This document shows positions 41,967-51,126 of a stretch of DNA of 64,000 nt, piece by piece. This DNA comes from Nesterenkonia cremea (GTDB lineage: Bacteria > Actinomycetota > Actinomycetes > Actinomycetales > Micrococcaceae), in the NCBI RefSeq assembly GCF_014642675.1, contig NZ_BMIS01000009.1, positions 1 through 64,000 of the forward strand, read 5' to 3'. The notes beneath the pieces were generated by a model. The model ran no database searches, was not told the DNA's origin, and saw nothing but the letters and a program-made list of their open reading frames with translations. Both the position numbers and the translations under genes were made by a program. Each line of letters starts with the position of its first letter. Within the stretch, counting starts at the first letter, position 1.

Positions 41967-43580
41967 GTGTCCATGGGTATCGACACGTCATTGCTGTTTG
42001 CCGCTGAGGGAGAAGAGGAAAGCCTGATCGATGAGCAGACCGACCCCGCGGGGGAGCAGCTCGATCAGGTCGGAGAGTACGTCCCCGAAGAGTTCGAGGC
42101 CATGGTCACTGAGGCCGGCCTGCTGTGGGGTCTGCTGATCGGCGTCGGCGTCGCGTTCCTCTTTGCGCTGGTGCTCACGCTGGTCACCTCCACCGTTCTG
42201 AAGCAGTTCTTCAGGAAGGCTCCGGAGGTCCGGCGTGCCATCGACCGCACCCGGCTGCCGATGCTGTTCACGCTGACCGTGCTCGGCGCCCGCCTGGCCG
42301 TGGGGTATGTGGCGCGCAATGAGACCTGGCATGTGCCCGTGGCCTTCCTGCTGCTGGCGGCCGTGGTGGTCGGCATCGCATGGTGGGCGCTGCGCCTGGT
42401 CCGCGTGGCCGAGGCGTTCATCCTCTCCAAGTACATCGGCGAGAGCGGCGGGGACATCGAGGACCGCCGCGGCCGCCGACTGCAGACCCAGGTCTCGCTG
42501 ATCCGCCGCATCCTCGCCGCAGTCATCATCACCCTGGCTGTGGCGGCAGTGCTGCTGAGCATCGAAGAGGTGCGTGCGCTCGGCGTCGGTATGCTCGCCT
42601 CCGCCGGCGTGGTCTCTGTGGTGGCCGGTCTGGCCATGCAGTCCACGCTGACCAACGTCTTCGCCGGCATCCAGCTGGCCTTCACCGACTCGATCCGCGT
42701 GGGCGACGTGGTCGTGGTCGAGGACAAATTCGGCACGGTGGAGGACATCACTCTCTCCGCAGTGGTGCTCAAGTGCTGGGACGGCCGCCGCTTCATCTAC
42801 CCGTCCAGCTACTTCGTGGGCACCCCGTTCGAGAACTGGACCCGCGTGGGCACTGAGATGATGGGCACCATCGAGTTCGAGGTGGACTGGCGTGTCCCGA
42901 TGGACGCGCTGCGCGGCCGGCTCAACCGGCTGGTGGAGGCCACCGACCTCTGGGACGGCCAGGAGGCCTCCATCCAGATCACTGAGGCCCTGGGCGGTAC
43001 GGTCAAGGCCCGCGCTGTGGTCTCGGCCCGCAACTCCGGCGAGCTGTGGGACCTGCAGTGCCTGGTCCGGGAGGACCTGGTGCACTTCCTGCGCGTCGAG
43101 TATCCCTATGCCGTGGCCGCCCAGCGCATGCTGATCTCCAGCGACCAGGGTCTGGTGGAGATGGGCGAGCGCGGCGACGAGAAGCCCGCCGTCTCCGCCG
43201 CGACGCCTGCCGAGGGTGCCGCCACGGTGGAGCAGGACATCTCCGGCAAGGGCCAGGTCGCCAACGGCGATTCCGCAGAGACCGCCGGTGCTCCTGAGGC
43301 GCCCGGCTCCGGCAATGGGGCTCGCAGCGAGGAGCAGGAGTTCCTTGAGCGCTACGGCTCGGTGACCGAGGAGTACTCCGCGGAGACCGATGAGACTCCG
43401 CTGGCCACCTCGGATCAGTACTCCTCCATCTTCACCGGCTCGATCTCCGCGGTGGAGCGCAACCGGGAGTTCGCCGGACCGGGCGAGGACGCCTACCGGG
43501 AGCGCAGGGAGCGTCAGGAGGAGCTCGACGGTGAGTCGGATGAGGATGAGGAGCCGAAGGAGAAGGACCCTCGGCACTGA
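41967..43580 (+). CDS. mscS: MscS-family mechanosensitive channel
   Basis: A 537-residue protein with about five hydrophobic segments before the pore helix and beta domain: MLASAGVVSVVAGLAMQSTLTNVFAG (split by the family's AGLA/Q-N pattern) then DVVVVEDKFGTVEDITLSAV, FIYPSSYFVGTPFENWTR. It opens under membrane tension and releases solutes at hypoosmotic shock. The C-terminal ~160 residues are disordered and acidic (GARSEEQEFLERYGS, ELDGESDEDEEPKEKD), longer than in E. coli MscS. GTG at 41967 and ATG at 41973 are both possible starts. Confidence 0.9.
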   Translation: MSMGIDTSLLFAAEGEEESLIDEQTDPAGEQLDQVGEYVPEEFEAMVTEAGLLWGLLIGVGVAFLFALVLTLVTSTVLKQFFRKAPEVRRAIDRTRLPMLFTLTVLGARLAVGYVARNETWHVPVAFLLLAAVVVGIAWWALRLVRVAEAFILSKYIGESGGDIEDRRGRRLQTQVSLIRRILAAVIITLAVAAVLLSIEEVRALGVGMLASAGVVSVVAGLAMQSTLTNVFAGIQLAFTDSIRVGDVVVVEDKFGTVEDITLSAVVLKCWDGRRFIYPSSYFVGTPFENWTRVGTEMMGTIEFEVDWRVPMDALRGRLNRLVEATDLWDGQEASIQITEALGGTVKARAVVSARNSGELWDLQCLVREDLVHFLRVEYPYAVAAQRMLISSDQGLVEMGERGDEKPAVSAATPAEGAATVEQDISGKGQVANGDSAETAGAPEAPGSGNGARSEEQEFLERYGSVTEEYSAETDETPLATSDQYSSIFTGSISAVERNREFAGPGEDAYRERRERQEELDGESDEDEEPKEKDPRH

Positions 43581-43612
43581 TCTGAGGCAACACTGACCGG
43601 TCCAGCACTGAT

Positions 43613-43641
43613 CGGTGCGGCGCCGACCTGGCGCCGCACCG
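43613..43641. terminator. Bidirectional terminator hairpin after mscS
   Basis: Perfect 12-bp arms CGGTGCGGCGCC / GGCGCCGCACCG with a 5-nt loop, 32 bp after the mscS stop and 52 bp before the convergent SDR stop. No T-run; shape and position suggest termination in both directions. Confidence 0.8.
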
Positions 43642-43692
43642 ACCGCTGGATATCTTCTGTATGGACAGGGTTGGGCCGTGGCGGCCCGCACC

Positions 43693-45108
43693 TCACTTCT
43701 TCTTCAGCGGGTTCTTCTTCGCCTGCCAGGAGGACTGGGCGGAGGAGGGGCTGGAGGCCGCGGCGAACTCCTCCTCGGAGCTCTCGGAGGAGTCCTGCTC
43801 AGAGGAGCCCTCCTCTGCGGCCGCGTCGCCCTCAGACGACGACGCCGGCTCCTCACCTTCCTCAGCGGCCTCCTCAGCAGGCTGGTCGGCGGTGGACTCT
43901 TCGGAGCTGGACTGCTCAGTGCCAGGCTGCTCAGAGCTGGCCTGATCAGCGGAGCCCTGCTCCTCGGAAGCCGGAGCGGCCTCGGCCGGTTCGGCCGCCG
44001 AATCCGGGGCGGCCTCAGGTGCCGGTGCGGGAGGCTCGGCAGGTGCAGACTCCGCAGGAGAAGTGGCGGCATCCTCAGCCGGTGCGGGTGCCTGCGCAGG
44101 TTCCGCGGCCGGAGCCGCGGCATCTTCAGCAGGCGCAGCCGGCTGCTGACGCGCCGGCGGGGCAGGCGGCTTCGGGAACTTCACCTTGGAGGCCTTATAG
44201 GCGTCCACAGTCTTGATCGCGTCCGTGGTGGGTTCAGCCGTGCCGTCGGCGTCGTGCTCTGCGGCTGGGGCCGGCGTCGGGGCCGGTGCGGTGCCCGCGT
44301 AGTCCGGGGCCTCGATCTGCTCGGCGCCCTCCTGCTGACCGGGCATGCCCATGCGGCGATTGACCGCCCAGTGGACCACCGAATCCGGCATGAAGCGGGT
44401 GGCTGCGGTGAGCACCTGGTAGCTGCGGGAGGGCACGCAGACGGCACTGCCCTGCGCGTTGACCGCCAGGCCTTGGCGGACCACGTCGTCGGCGTCGAGC
44501 CACATGCGCTTGGCCGCGCCCTTGATGCTGATGCCTGAACGCTTGTGGAACTCGGTGCGCACCAGACCGGGGCAGAGAGCGGTCACGGTGACGCCGTCGC
44601 CGGCCAGCTGCTGGTGCAGCGCCTTGGAGAAGTTGATGACCCAGGACTTCGCGGCCGAGTAGGTGCCGGTGGGGGTGAAGCCTGCCACCGAGGCCACGTT
44701 GATGATGCGCCCGGCGCGGCGGCGGACCATCGCCCGGGCCGCAGTGTGGGTGAGCTCCATGGTGGTCTGGACGTGGAGGCGCAGCAGATCGCGCTCGGCG
44801 TCGAGGTCGCTCTCCAGGAACTCGCTGGCCAGGCCGTGTCCGGCGTTGTTGACCAGCAGGTGCACCGGGTTGCGCATATCGGAGAGGCGCTCCTGGACTG
44901 CTCCCACGCCGTCGTCGGTGACCAGATCGGCCACCAGGACGGTGGTGGCGATGCCGTACTTGGAGCTCAGTGCGTCCGCCTGTGTGCGCAGCCGGTCAGC
45001 ATCTCGTGCGACCAGGATCAGGTCATAGCCTTGACCGGCGAGCTGGCGCGCGAAAGCGGCCCCAAGTCCGGCGGTGGAACCGGTGACTACAGCGGTATGA
45101 GTGCCCAT
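43693..45108 (-). CDS. Short-chain dehydrogenase with long Pro/Ala/Glu tail
   Basis: 471 residues from the ATG at 45108. The SDR part (1-~265) is complete: TGSTAGLGAAFARQLA, LLVNNAGHGLASEF, catalytic YSAAKSWVINFSKAL, CPGLVRTEFHKRSG. It resembles the actinobacterial family of DltE-like SDRs that act on unknown carbonyls. From about residue 285 a ~185-residue low-complexity tail follows, rich in Pro, Ala, Glu and Ser, ending in a basic patch (WQAKKNPLKKK). Such tails are unusual for SDRs. Function unknown. It converges with mscS. Confidence 0.88.
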   Translation of the reverse strand: MGTHTAVVTGSTAGLGAAFARQLAGQGYDLILVARDADRLRTQADALSSKYGIATTVLVADLVTDDGVGAVQERLSDMRNPVHLLVNNAGHGLASEFLESDLDAERDLLRLHVQTTMELTHTAARAMVRRRAGRIINVASVAGFTPTGTYSAAKSWVINFSKALHQQLAGDGVTVTALCPGLVRTEFHKRSGISIKGAAKRMWLDADDVVRQGLAVNAQGSAVCVPSRSYQVLTAATRFMPDSVVHWAVNRRMGMPGQQEGAEQIEAPDYAGTAPAPTPAPAAEHDADGTAEPTTDAIKTVDAYKASKVKFPKPPAPPARQQPAAPAEDAAAPAAEPAQAPAPAEDAATSPAESAPAEPPAPAPEAAPDSAAEPAEAAPASEEQGSADQASSEQPGTEQSSSEESTADQPAEEAAEEGEEPASSSEGDAAAEEGSSEQDSSESSEEEFAAASSPSSAQSSWQAKKNPLKKK

Positions 45109-45249
45109 GACTAGATATCGTAGAACGTGAAAGTGGATGCTGGAGGCCACACTGTTCAGGTCATACTCAGGGTTTGGCGGGATGACTGGAACCGCGCCTG
45201 CGGATCGTTGTGAAACTCTTACATTATTACCTGCGTCGGGGAGGCTCTC

Positions 45250-45657
45250 ATGCGGTGGAGGAAACGTACGGATTGGGGTCCGGGCAAGCTGGGATCCGAC
45301 GAGTGGGCTGTGCTGGAGGCGCAGATCCGCGCCGAAGATCTGGCCGCCGTGGAACAGGCGGTGGAGGAGCTCACCGGGTTCATGGACTTCTTCCGCGCAG
45401 ACCTCGACGGCGTCCCGCTCAGCGGGGTCACCGACGGTCAGTTGGCCGTGGCTCAGCGCGTGGGGGAGGACCGCCGCGGCAGGCGGGTGTACACGGTGAC
45501 GTTCTACGCGGGCGGACCGGTGGGCGAGGCCCAGCCGCACGCCTTCGATCGCCTCGGATCCTCAGCTTCTGAGCTGGTGGACTATCTGCAGAGCGAAGGG
45601 GTCGGCGTCGAGGAGATCACCTGGACCGAGCACCCCTCCGTGAAGCGCGCGTTCTGA
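45250..45657 (+). CDS. Hypothetical protein, unknown function
   Basis: 135 residues, acidic apart from a basic N-terminus (MRWRKRTDWGPGKLG). Predicted helix-rich first half (DLAAVEQAVEELTGFMDFFRADL) and beta/alpha second half (GRRVYTVTFYAGGPVGEA; SELVDYLQSEGVGVEEITW). The ATG at 45250 lies a few bases after GGGGAGG. No family recognised. It stands alone, and a family B palindrome follows 18 bp after its stop. Confidence 0.6.
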   Translation: MRWRKRTDWGPGKLGSDEWAVLEAQIRAEDLAAVEQAVEELTGFMDFFRADLDGVPLSGVTDGQLAVAQRVGEDRRGRRVYTVTFYAGGPVGEAQPHAFDRLGSSASELVDYLQSEGVGVEEITWTEHPSVKRAF

Positions 45658-45674
45658 AGTCTGGGCTGGCCCAG

Positions 45675-45742
45675 AATTGCGTGCCCCGTTGTCGAGAATC
45701 GGGTACACGATCCGCTCATTCGCCACATTCCGGTACACGATT
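45675..45742. repeat. Palindromic repeat, family B, copy 4 (degenerate)
   Basis: The right half (GATCCGCTCATTCGCCACAT then TCCGGTACACGATT) closely matches copy 1; the left half (AATTGCGTGCCCCGTTGTCG) has drifted, so pairing is partial. It lies in the convergent junction between the hypothetical gene and the MBL gene. Confidence 0.7.
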
Positions 45743-45767
45743 CGGCGGGTAGGGGTGGAGGGGGCAC

Positions 45768-46583
45768 TCAGATCTCGCCGAGGTCCTGCAGATGGGCCAG
45801 CTGTGAGGCGGCGATCTGCTCGATCACCTTCTCCGGCACGTGAGCCCGGTCCCCATAGATGAGCTTCCCCAGAGCCATGGCGTCGAGGACCTCCCCGGTG
45901 CGGGCACGATGCTCGGCGATCAGCTCGCGGGTCTGGGTCAGCCGCTCCTCGCGGTGCTTCAGGTAGTGCCCGGCGACAGCGCCCACGCTCTCGCGCTCAG
46001 GTCCATGCGCCGGATACATCCCGACGCCGCCGAATCCGCCCAACAGCCGCAGCGTCTCCAGGTAGTCGGTCAGCGTGCCGTCGGGGTGGTCCAGCATGGT
46101 GGTGCCCGCGCCCAGGATGGTGTCGCCGGTGAGCATCGCCCCGGGTTCCTCAGCGCCTTCGGCCTGGGCCTCGGGGATCCAGAAGCAGACCGAATCCGAG
46201 GTGTGCCCGGGAGTGTGCAGCACCTGCAGGCTCACCCCGGCGACCTGGATCTCCTCGCCGTCCATCAGCGGGAGGACTGCGCCCTGGACGGGGAGGCAGT
46301 GGTCGGCGTCGTACCCGCGCACCGGCGCGCCGGTCCGGGCGCTGAACTCCTTGGCCGCCCCGGTATGGTCGCGATGCCGGTGGGTCACCAGGATCTCGGT
46401 GACGCTGCGCTCGCCGACGGCGTCCAGCACCGCGTGCAGATGGTCGCGGTGGCCCTGCGGGCCGGGGTCCACGATCACGGCCTCGGAGGCTCCCTCGGTG
46501 CTGATGATGTAGGTGTTGGTGCCCTCCAGCGTCATCGGGGAGGGGTTGTCACAGGTGATCCTGGTCAGAGTCGGGACAGCCAT
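45768..46583 (-). CDS. Metallo-beta-lactamase-fold hydrolase
   Basis: 271 residues from the ATG at 46583. Metal-binding motif THRHRDHTG (about residue 71), HTPGHTSDS, LTGDTILG and PAHGPE give the dinuclear zinc site. The N-terminus (PTLTRITCDNPSPMTLEGTN) and C-terminal helices match the LACTB2-like group, with hydrolase activity on RNA or thioesters in characterised members. The substrate here is unknown. Divergent from the GST gene. Confidence 0.9.
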   Translation of the reverse strand: MAVPTLTRITCDNPSPMTLEGTNTYIISTEGASEAVIVDPGPQGHRDHLHAVLDAVGERSVTEILVTHRHRDHTGAAKEFSARTGAPVRGYDADHCLPVQGAVLPLMDGEEIQVAGVSLQVLHTPGHTSDSVCFWIPEAQAEGAEEPGAMLTGDTILGAGTTMLDHPDGTLTDYLETLRLLGGFGGVGMYPAHGPERESVGAVAGHYLKHREERLTQTRELIAEHRARTGEVLDAMALGKLIYGDRAHVPEKVIEQIAASQLAHLQDLGEI

Positions 46584-46685
46584 GGATCCCAGCCTAATAG
46601 GGGCGCGGGTGGTGGGCTGGACCCAGGTGCGGCGGTCGGCGCCGTGTTCTGTCCTCCTCAGGCCGGTGCCGCGTAGGCTGACCCC

Positions 46686-47819
46686 ATGGCTGATCAGAAT
46701 CCGCAGAAGTCCTTCGGCACGGAGAACTCCACCAAGGGCGCCTATGTCACCGGCGGCGAGTTCACCCGCGACACCAACTACATCGAGGACCGGGTGGTCG
46801 CCGACGTCGACGCCGTCTCCTCGGCCCCGCGCGAAGAGTCCAGCTCCATCGGGGATCCGCGGATCAGCGGCCTGACCGAGGATGCCGAGGCCTGGCCCGT
46901 GGAACCTGGCCGGTACCGGCTGGTCGCCGCCCGCGCCTGCCCGTGGGCCCACCGTTCCATCATCATCCGCCGGCTGCTCGGCCTGGAGGACGCCATCTCC
47001 CTGGCCACCCCCGGCCCGGTGCACGACATCCGCTCCTGGACCTTCGACCTCACCGAGGACGGCAGGGACCCGGTGCTGGGCACCGAGCGCCTGCAGGAGA
47101 ACTACTTCGCCCGCTTCCCCGACTACCCGCGGGGCATCACCGTCCCCGCGCTGGTGGATGTGCCCTCCGGCGGCGTGGTCACCAATAACTACCCACAGCT
47201 GACCTGGGACTTCTCCACGCAGTGGAAGGAGCACCACCGCGAGGGTGCGCCCAACCTGATCCCCGAGGAGCTCATCGAAGACATGCTCCCGGTGATCAAA
47301 CGGATCTTCACCGAGGTCAACAACGGGGTCTACCGGGCCGGATTCGCCGGATCCCAGGAGGCCTACGACGCCGCCTACGACCGTCTCTTCACCGCCCTGG
47401 ACCGGCTGGAGGAGCGGCTGACCGACCAGCGCTACCTCATGGGCGAGCACATCACCGAGGCCGATATCCGGCTGTTCACCACGCTGGTGCGGTTCGACCC
47501 GGTCTACCACGGGCACTTCAAGTGCAACCGGCAGAAGCTGGCCGACTTCCCGAACCTCTGGGCCTACGCCCGCGACCTGTTCCAGACCCCGGGCTTCGGC
47601 GACACCGTCGACTTCGACCAGATCAAGGCCCACTATTACGTGGTCCACGAGGACATCAACCCCACCCAGGTCATCCCCAAGGGCCCGGAGCTGGAGAGCT
47701 GGCTGAGCCCGCACGGCCGCGAGAAGCTGGGCGGCTCACCTTTTGCCGAGGGTGCGACGGCGCCCGGCCCTGTGGCCGAGGAGGAGCGTCCCCCGGGGGC
47801 TAACCCGCTGTACCGCTGA
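46686..47819 (+). CDS. Xi-class GST: glutathionyl/mycothiolyl-hydroquinone reductase-like
   Basis: 377 residues of the Ecm4/YqjG family. The catalytic cysteine motif is ACPWAHRSIIIRRLLGLED (Cys about residue 84); the C-terminal helical domain shows NNGVYRAGFAGSQEAYDAAY and ITEADIRLFTTLVRFDPVYH. These enzymes reductively remove a thiol adduct from hydroquinones. Actinobacteria use mycothiol, so the natural adduct here may be mycothiol conjugates (inference). The ATG at 46686 is the only sensible start. Confidence 0.92.
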   Translation: MADQNPQKSFGTENSTKGAYVTGGEFTRDTNYIEDRVVADVDAVSSAPREESSSIGDPRISGLTEDAEAWPVEPGRYRLVAARACPWAHRSIIIRRLLGLEDAISLATPGPVHDIRSWTFDLTEDGRDPVLGTERLQENYFARFPDYPRGITVPALVDVPSGGVVTNNYPQLTWDFSTQWKEHHREGAPNLIPEELIEDMLPVIKRIFTEVNNGVYRAGFAGSQEAYDAAYDRLFTALDRLEERLTDQRYLMGEHITEADIRLFTTLVRFDPVYHGHFKCNRQKLADFPNLWAYARDLFQTPGFGDTVDFDQIKAHYYVVHEDINPTQVIPKGPELESWLSPHGREKLGGSPFAEGATAPGPVAEEERPPGANPLYR

Positions 47820-47841
47820 TGCGTGTGTTCCGCCCCGCGCC

Positions 47842-48753
47842 TCAGCTGCGGTAGGTCTGGATGACCTGGGAATCGTCCCGGCCGGCCCAGCCGGCGTCGG
47901 CGGCCTCCGCGTACTTCTTCTTGGCCGCCTCCAGCATGGGTGCTTCCATGCCGGCGGACTCGGCGATCTCGCTGACCAGCCCGGAGTCCTTCACAAAGAT
48001 GCTCACCGCGCTGGCCACCTGGGCGTCCAGGCCCTCGAGCATGCGGGGTCCGCGGTCGCTGAGCATGAAGGAGCCCGCTGCCCCGCCGGATACCGCCTCC
48101 AGCACCTCGGCCGCCTCCAGCCCCAGCTTCTCGGCCAGCGCCAACGCCTCGGCGCCGGCCACGATGTGCACTGCACAGAGCAGCTGATTCACCGCTTTGA
48201 AGGACTGGCCGCGGCTGATCTCCTCGCCGCAGCCCACCACCGTTCCCATGGACTCCAGCAGCGCGCGCTGAGACTCCACGGCCGTCGGATCACCGGAGAC
48301 GAAGAGCCGCAGATCCCCTGAGGCGGCGCGGGCGATACCGCCGGTCACCGGGGCGTCCACCAGCTGCACGCCGCGCTCGGCGGCCGGGCCCACCAGCTCC
48401 TGCACGGCCTCAGGTCCCACAGTGCTCATCACGATCAGCCCGGCACCCGGGCGCATCCTCGCCAGCAGCCCCTCGCCGCCAGGCCCGCCTTCGGCAGATC
48501 CCAGCACCGCTGCGCGCAGCTGATCTCCGGTGGCCACCATGACGATCACCGCATCCGCCTCAGTCGCGGAGCCGGCGTCGGGGGCTGCTGTCAGCCCCTT
48601 CTGCTCGGCGGCGGCGCGCTGTTCGGCGGAGAAGTCCACTCCGGTGACCTCGAAGCCGCCGGCCGCCACGGCCGTGGCCATGGGCAGGCCGATGGCGCCG
48701 ATGCCGACGAAGGTGACCTTCTGGGGTGTTGCGCTGGGGGTGCTGGACGCCAT
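47842..48753 (-). CDS. ltnD: L-threonate dehydrogenase-type NAD-dependent enzyme
   Basis: 303 residues of the beta-hydroxyacid dehydrogenase family: cofactor motif VTFVGIGAIGLPMATAV, substrate motif DAPVTGGIARAASGDL, catalytic Lys region GQSFKAVNQLL, and KDSGLVSEIAESAG. Family members include hydroxyisobutyrate, tartronate semialdehyde and L-threonate dehydrogenases. The divergent otnK-otnI...otnC genes make L-threonate to 2-oxo-tetronate the best call. The operator between the two transcripts suggests shared control by the DeoR protein. Confidence 0.85.
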   Translation of the reverse strand: MASSTPSATPQKVTFVGIGAIGLPMATAVAAGGFEVTGVDFSAEQRAAAEQKGLTAAPDAGSATEADAVIVMVATGDQLRAAVLGSAEGGPGGEGLLARMRPGAGLIVMSTVGPEAVQELVGPAAERGVQLVDAPVTGGIARAASGDLRLFVSGDPTAVESQRALLESMGTVVGCGEEISRGQSFKAVNQLLCAVHIVAGAEALALAEKLGLEAAEVLEAVSGGAAGSFMLSDRGPRMLEGLDAQVASAVSIFVKDSGLVSEIAESAGMEAPMLEAAKKKYAEAADAGWAGRDDSQVIQTYRS

Positions 48754-48806
48754 GGTGAGCTGCCTCTCGTGATGGTCTTCACATTCAAGTCCCATCGATG
48801 TTATAT

Positions 48807-48836
48807 TATGTGAACTAGAGAGCAAGAGTTCACATA
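48807..48836. promoter_or_regulatory. Operator between ltnD and otnK, probably for the DeoR regulator
   Basis: Perfect 9-bp arms TATGTGAAC (48807-48815) and GTTCACATA (48828-48836), spacer 12. Extra half sites TTCACATTCAAG (from 48777) and CACATACTTGAA extend the symmetry. The region is strikingly AT-rich for this genome; minus-strand TATAAC/TAACAT elements adjacent to the left arm could be the ltnD -10. One operator could control both directions. Confidence 0.7.
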
Positions 48837-48892
48837 CTTGAACACCACGCGGCGGAACCTTCGCCGCATCCCGAAGGCCACAGAGAGGCGTG

Positions 48893-50281
48893 ATGATGAC
48901 GCTGCGCATCGGCGTGATTGCCGACGATTTCACCGGAGCCACCGATATTGCGGGGTTCCTGGTCTCCGCCGGGCTGCGCACAGCCCAGCTGAACAGTCCG
49001 CAGCAGGCGCCGGAGAACCTCGACGCCGAGGCTGTGGTCATCAGCCTCAAGACCCGCTCCATCCCAGCTCAGGTGGCCGTCGAGCAGAGCCTGGCCGCCT
49101 GCCGGATCCTGCAGGAGCTCCGCGCCGAGCAGATCATCTTCAAGTACTGCTCCACCTTCGACTCCACGGCGGAGGGGAACATCGGCCCGGTCACCGACGC
49201 CCTGCTCGAGGAGCTCGGCGAGGAGTTCACCGTGGTGGTCCCCGCCCTGCCGGTCAACGGCCGGACGGTCTACCGGAGCACCCTCTTCGTCCACCACCAG
49301 CCGCTGCACGAATCCGGGATGAAGGACCACCCGGTCACCCCGATGACCGACTCAGACCTGTTGCGTCTCATGGAGGCGCAGAGCTCGGGAACCGCCACCT
49401 CAGTGCCCTATGCGGTCGTCGAGCAGGGCCCCGACGCCGTCCGCGAGGCGCTCCGGCAGGCTCGCTCCGAAGGCGCCCGCTACGCCGTGCCGGACACTCT
49501 GAACCACGACCACCTGGACATCATCGGCCAGGCCGCCACCGGCCTGCGCCTGCTCACCGGCGGATCCGGCATCGGTTCCGGACTCGCCCGCGCGCTCACC
49601 GGCCAGTCGGGCCAGCCGGCCCAGCCGGCCCAGCAGGGCGGAACCGGAGCTCCCGACGCCGCCAGCCCGGCCGAGGACTGGAGCTTCACCTCAGGCGCCG
49701 CCGTCGTGATCTCCGGGTCGGCCTCGCAGATGACCAATCGGCAGGTGGAGGCCTATGCGGCCGAGGCTCCGAGCACGGCCCTGGACATCCCGCGGGTCAT
49801 GGACGACGCCGCCGGATATCTGGAGGAGCTCAGCCGCTGGGTGCTGGAGAACAGCACCGCCCCGGACAGCACTGACCAGGCGGCGCCGATGGTCTATGCC
49901 ACCGCAGCCCCGGAGAAGGTGAAGCAGTGGCAGCAGAGCTACGGCGCTGAGCGGCTCTCGGCCGCCATCGAAGAGTTCTTCGGCGAGCTGGCCGCCCGGC
50001 TGCGCAGCGGCGGAGTCACCCGGTTCATCGTCGCCGGCGGCGAGACCTCGGGCGCCGTCACCCAGGCGCTGGGCGTGGACGGGTTCGAAGTCGGCCCGCA
50101 GATCGCCCCGGGTGTGCCCTGGACGCGCAGCCTGGAGTCGGACCCGCAGCAGGGCATCGATCTGGCCCTGAAGTCGGGCAACTTCGGCGACCCCGACTTC
50201 TTCCGCACCGCCGTGCAGATGAGCTCCGGCGCGTCCAGCACAGTCCAGCCCACCACAGGCCAGCAGAAGGAGGACCGCTGA
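48893..50281 (+). CDS. otnK: 3-oxo-tetronate 4-kinase
   Basis: About 462 residues of the DUF1537 four-carbon acid-sugar kinase family. N-terminal substrate motif GVIADDFTGATDIAGFLVSA; C-terminal ATP-binding part FIVAGGETSGAVTQALG with GPQIAPGVPW. It phosphorylates 3-oxo-tetronate (from D-erythronate or, via isomerase, L-threonate). GTG-ATG-ATG in series (48890, 48893, 48896) are all in frame; AGAGAGG at 48882-48888 favours 48893 or 48896. A Gln/Pro/Ala insert (residues ~240-260) is low complexity. Confidence 0.9.
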   Translation: MMTLRIGVIADDFTGATDIAGFLVSAGLRTAQLNSPQQAPENLDAEAVVISLKTRSIPAQVAVEQSLAACRILQELRAEQIIFKYCSTFDSTAEGNIGPVTDALLEELGEEFTVVVPALPVNGRTVYRSTLFVHHQPLHESGMKDHPVTPMTDSDLLRLMEAQSSGTATSVPYAVVEQGPDAVREALRQARSEGARYAVPDTLNHDHLDIIGQAATGLRLLTGGSGIGSGLARALTGQSGQPAQPAQQGGTGAPDAASPAEDWSFTSGAAVVISGSASQMTNRQVEAYAAEAPSTALDIPRVMDDAAGYLEELSRWVLENSTAPDSTDQAAPMVYATAAPEKVKQWQQSYGAERLSAAIEEFFGELAARLRSGGVTRFIVAGGETSGAVTQALGVDGFEVGPQIAPGVPWTRSLESDPQQGIDLALKSGNFGDPDFFRTAVQMSSGASSTVQPTTGQQKEDR

Positions 50282-51126
50282 TGCCCCGCTTCGCCGCCAA
50301 CCTGTCCATGATGTTCACCGAGGTGCCTTTCCTGGAGCGTTTCGAAGCCGCCGCCCAGGCCGGGTTCGACGCCGTGGAGTACCTCTTCCCCTACGCCCAC
50401 CCGGAGCAGGAGGTGGCCGCCGCGCTGCAGGGTGCCGGCCTCACCCAGGCGCTGTTCAACGCACCCCCCGGCGATTGGGAGAGCGGTGAGCGGGGGCTTG
50501 CCTCCCTCGCCGGCCGGGACGAGGAATTCGTCGAGGGCCTGGAGACTGCCATGAGCTACGCCCAGGCGCTGGACTGCCCGCAGATCCACGTCATGGCAGG
50601 CATCCCGGGGCCGCAGGGCCCTGGGCGCCGCACAGTGGAGCAGGCGCTGAACCACGAGGCCGCCGAGGTCTACACCCGCCGCATCCGCCAGGCCGCCGAC
50701 CGTGCCGCCGCAGAGGGCCGCCGTGTAGTCATCGAGCCCATCAACCACGTGGATATGCCCGGCTACTTCCTGGGCAGCGTGGCCCTGGGGCTGCAGATGC
50801 TCGAGCGCATCGACCGCGAGAACCTCGGCCTGCAGCTGGACCTGTACCACGCGCAGATCACCGACGGGGACCTCACCCGGCTGCTGCGCAGCAGTGCCGA
50901 GGTCATCGAGCACATTCAGATCGCCTCCGTGCCGGATCGTCATGAGCCCGACGCCGGTGAGACCAGCTATCCGCATCTGTTCTCCGTGATCGATGAGATC
51001 GGCTACAGCGGCTGGGTCGGCTGCGAATACCACCCGGTCGGCCGCACCGAGGACGGACTGGGCTGGTTCCACGCTCTGCAGTCCGATGCCGGAGAGTCGG
51101 GACAGTCCGGGAAGGCCCAGCAGTGA
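50281..51126 (+). CDS. otnI: 2-oxo-tetronate isomerase (hydroxypyruvate isomerase family)
   Basis: 281 residues, TIM-barrel fold of the Hyi/OtnI family: PRFAANLSMMFTEVPFLERF, GFDAVEYLFPYA, VVIEPINHVDMPGYFLG with a metal-binding Glu, LGLQLDLYHAQI, GCEYHPVGRTEDGL. Within an otnK operon the role is 2-oxo-tetronate to 3-oxo-tetronate rather than hydroxypyruvate isomerisation. It starts in the otnK stop and overlaps the deoR start by 4 nt. Confidence 0.9.
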   Translation: MPRFAANLSMMFTEVPFLERFEAAAQAGFDAVEYLFPYAHPEQEVAAALQGAGLTQALFNAPPGDWESGERGLASLAGRDEEFVEGLETAMSYAQALDCPQIHVMAGIPGPQGPGRRTVEQALNHEAAEVYTRRIRQAADRAAAEGRRVVIEPINHVDMPGYFLGSVALGLQMLERIDRENLGLQLDLYHAQITDGDLTRLLRSSAEVIEHIQIASVPDRHEPDAGETSYPHLFSVIDEIGYSGWVGCEYHPVGRTEDGLGWFHALQSDAGESGQSGKAQQ

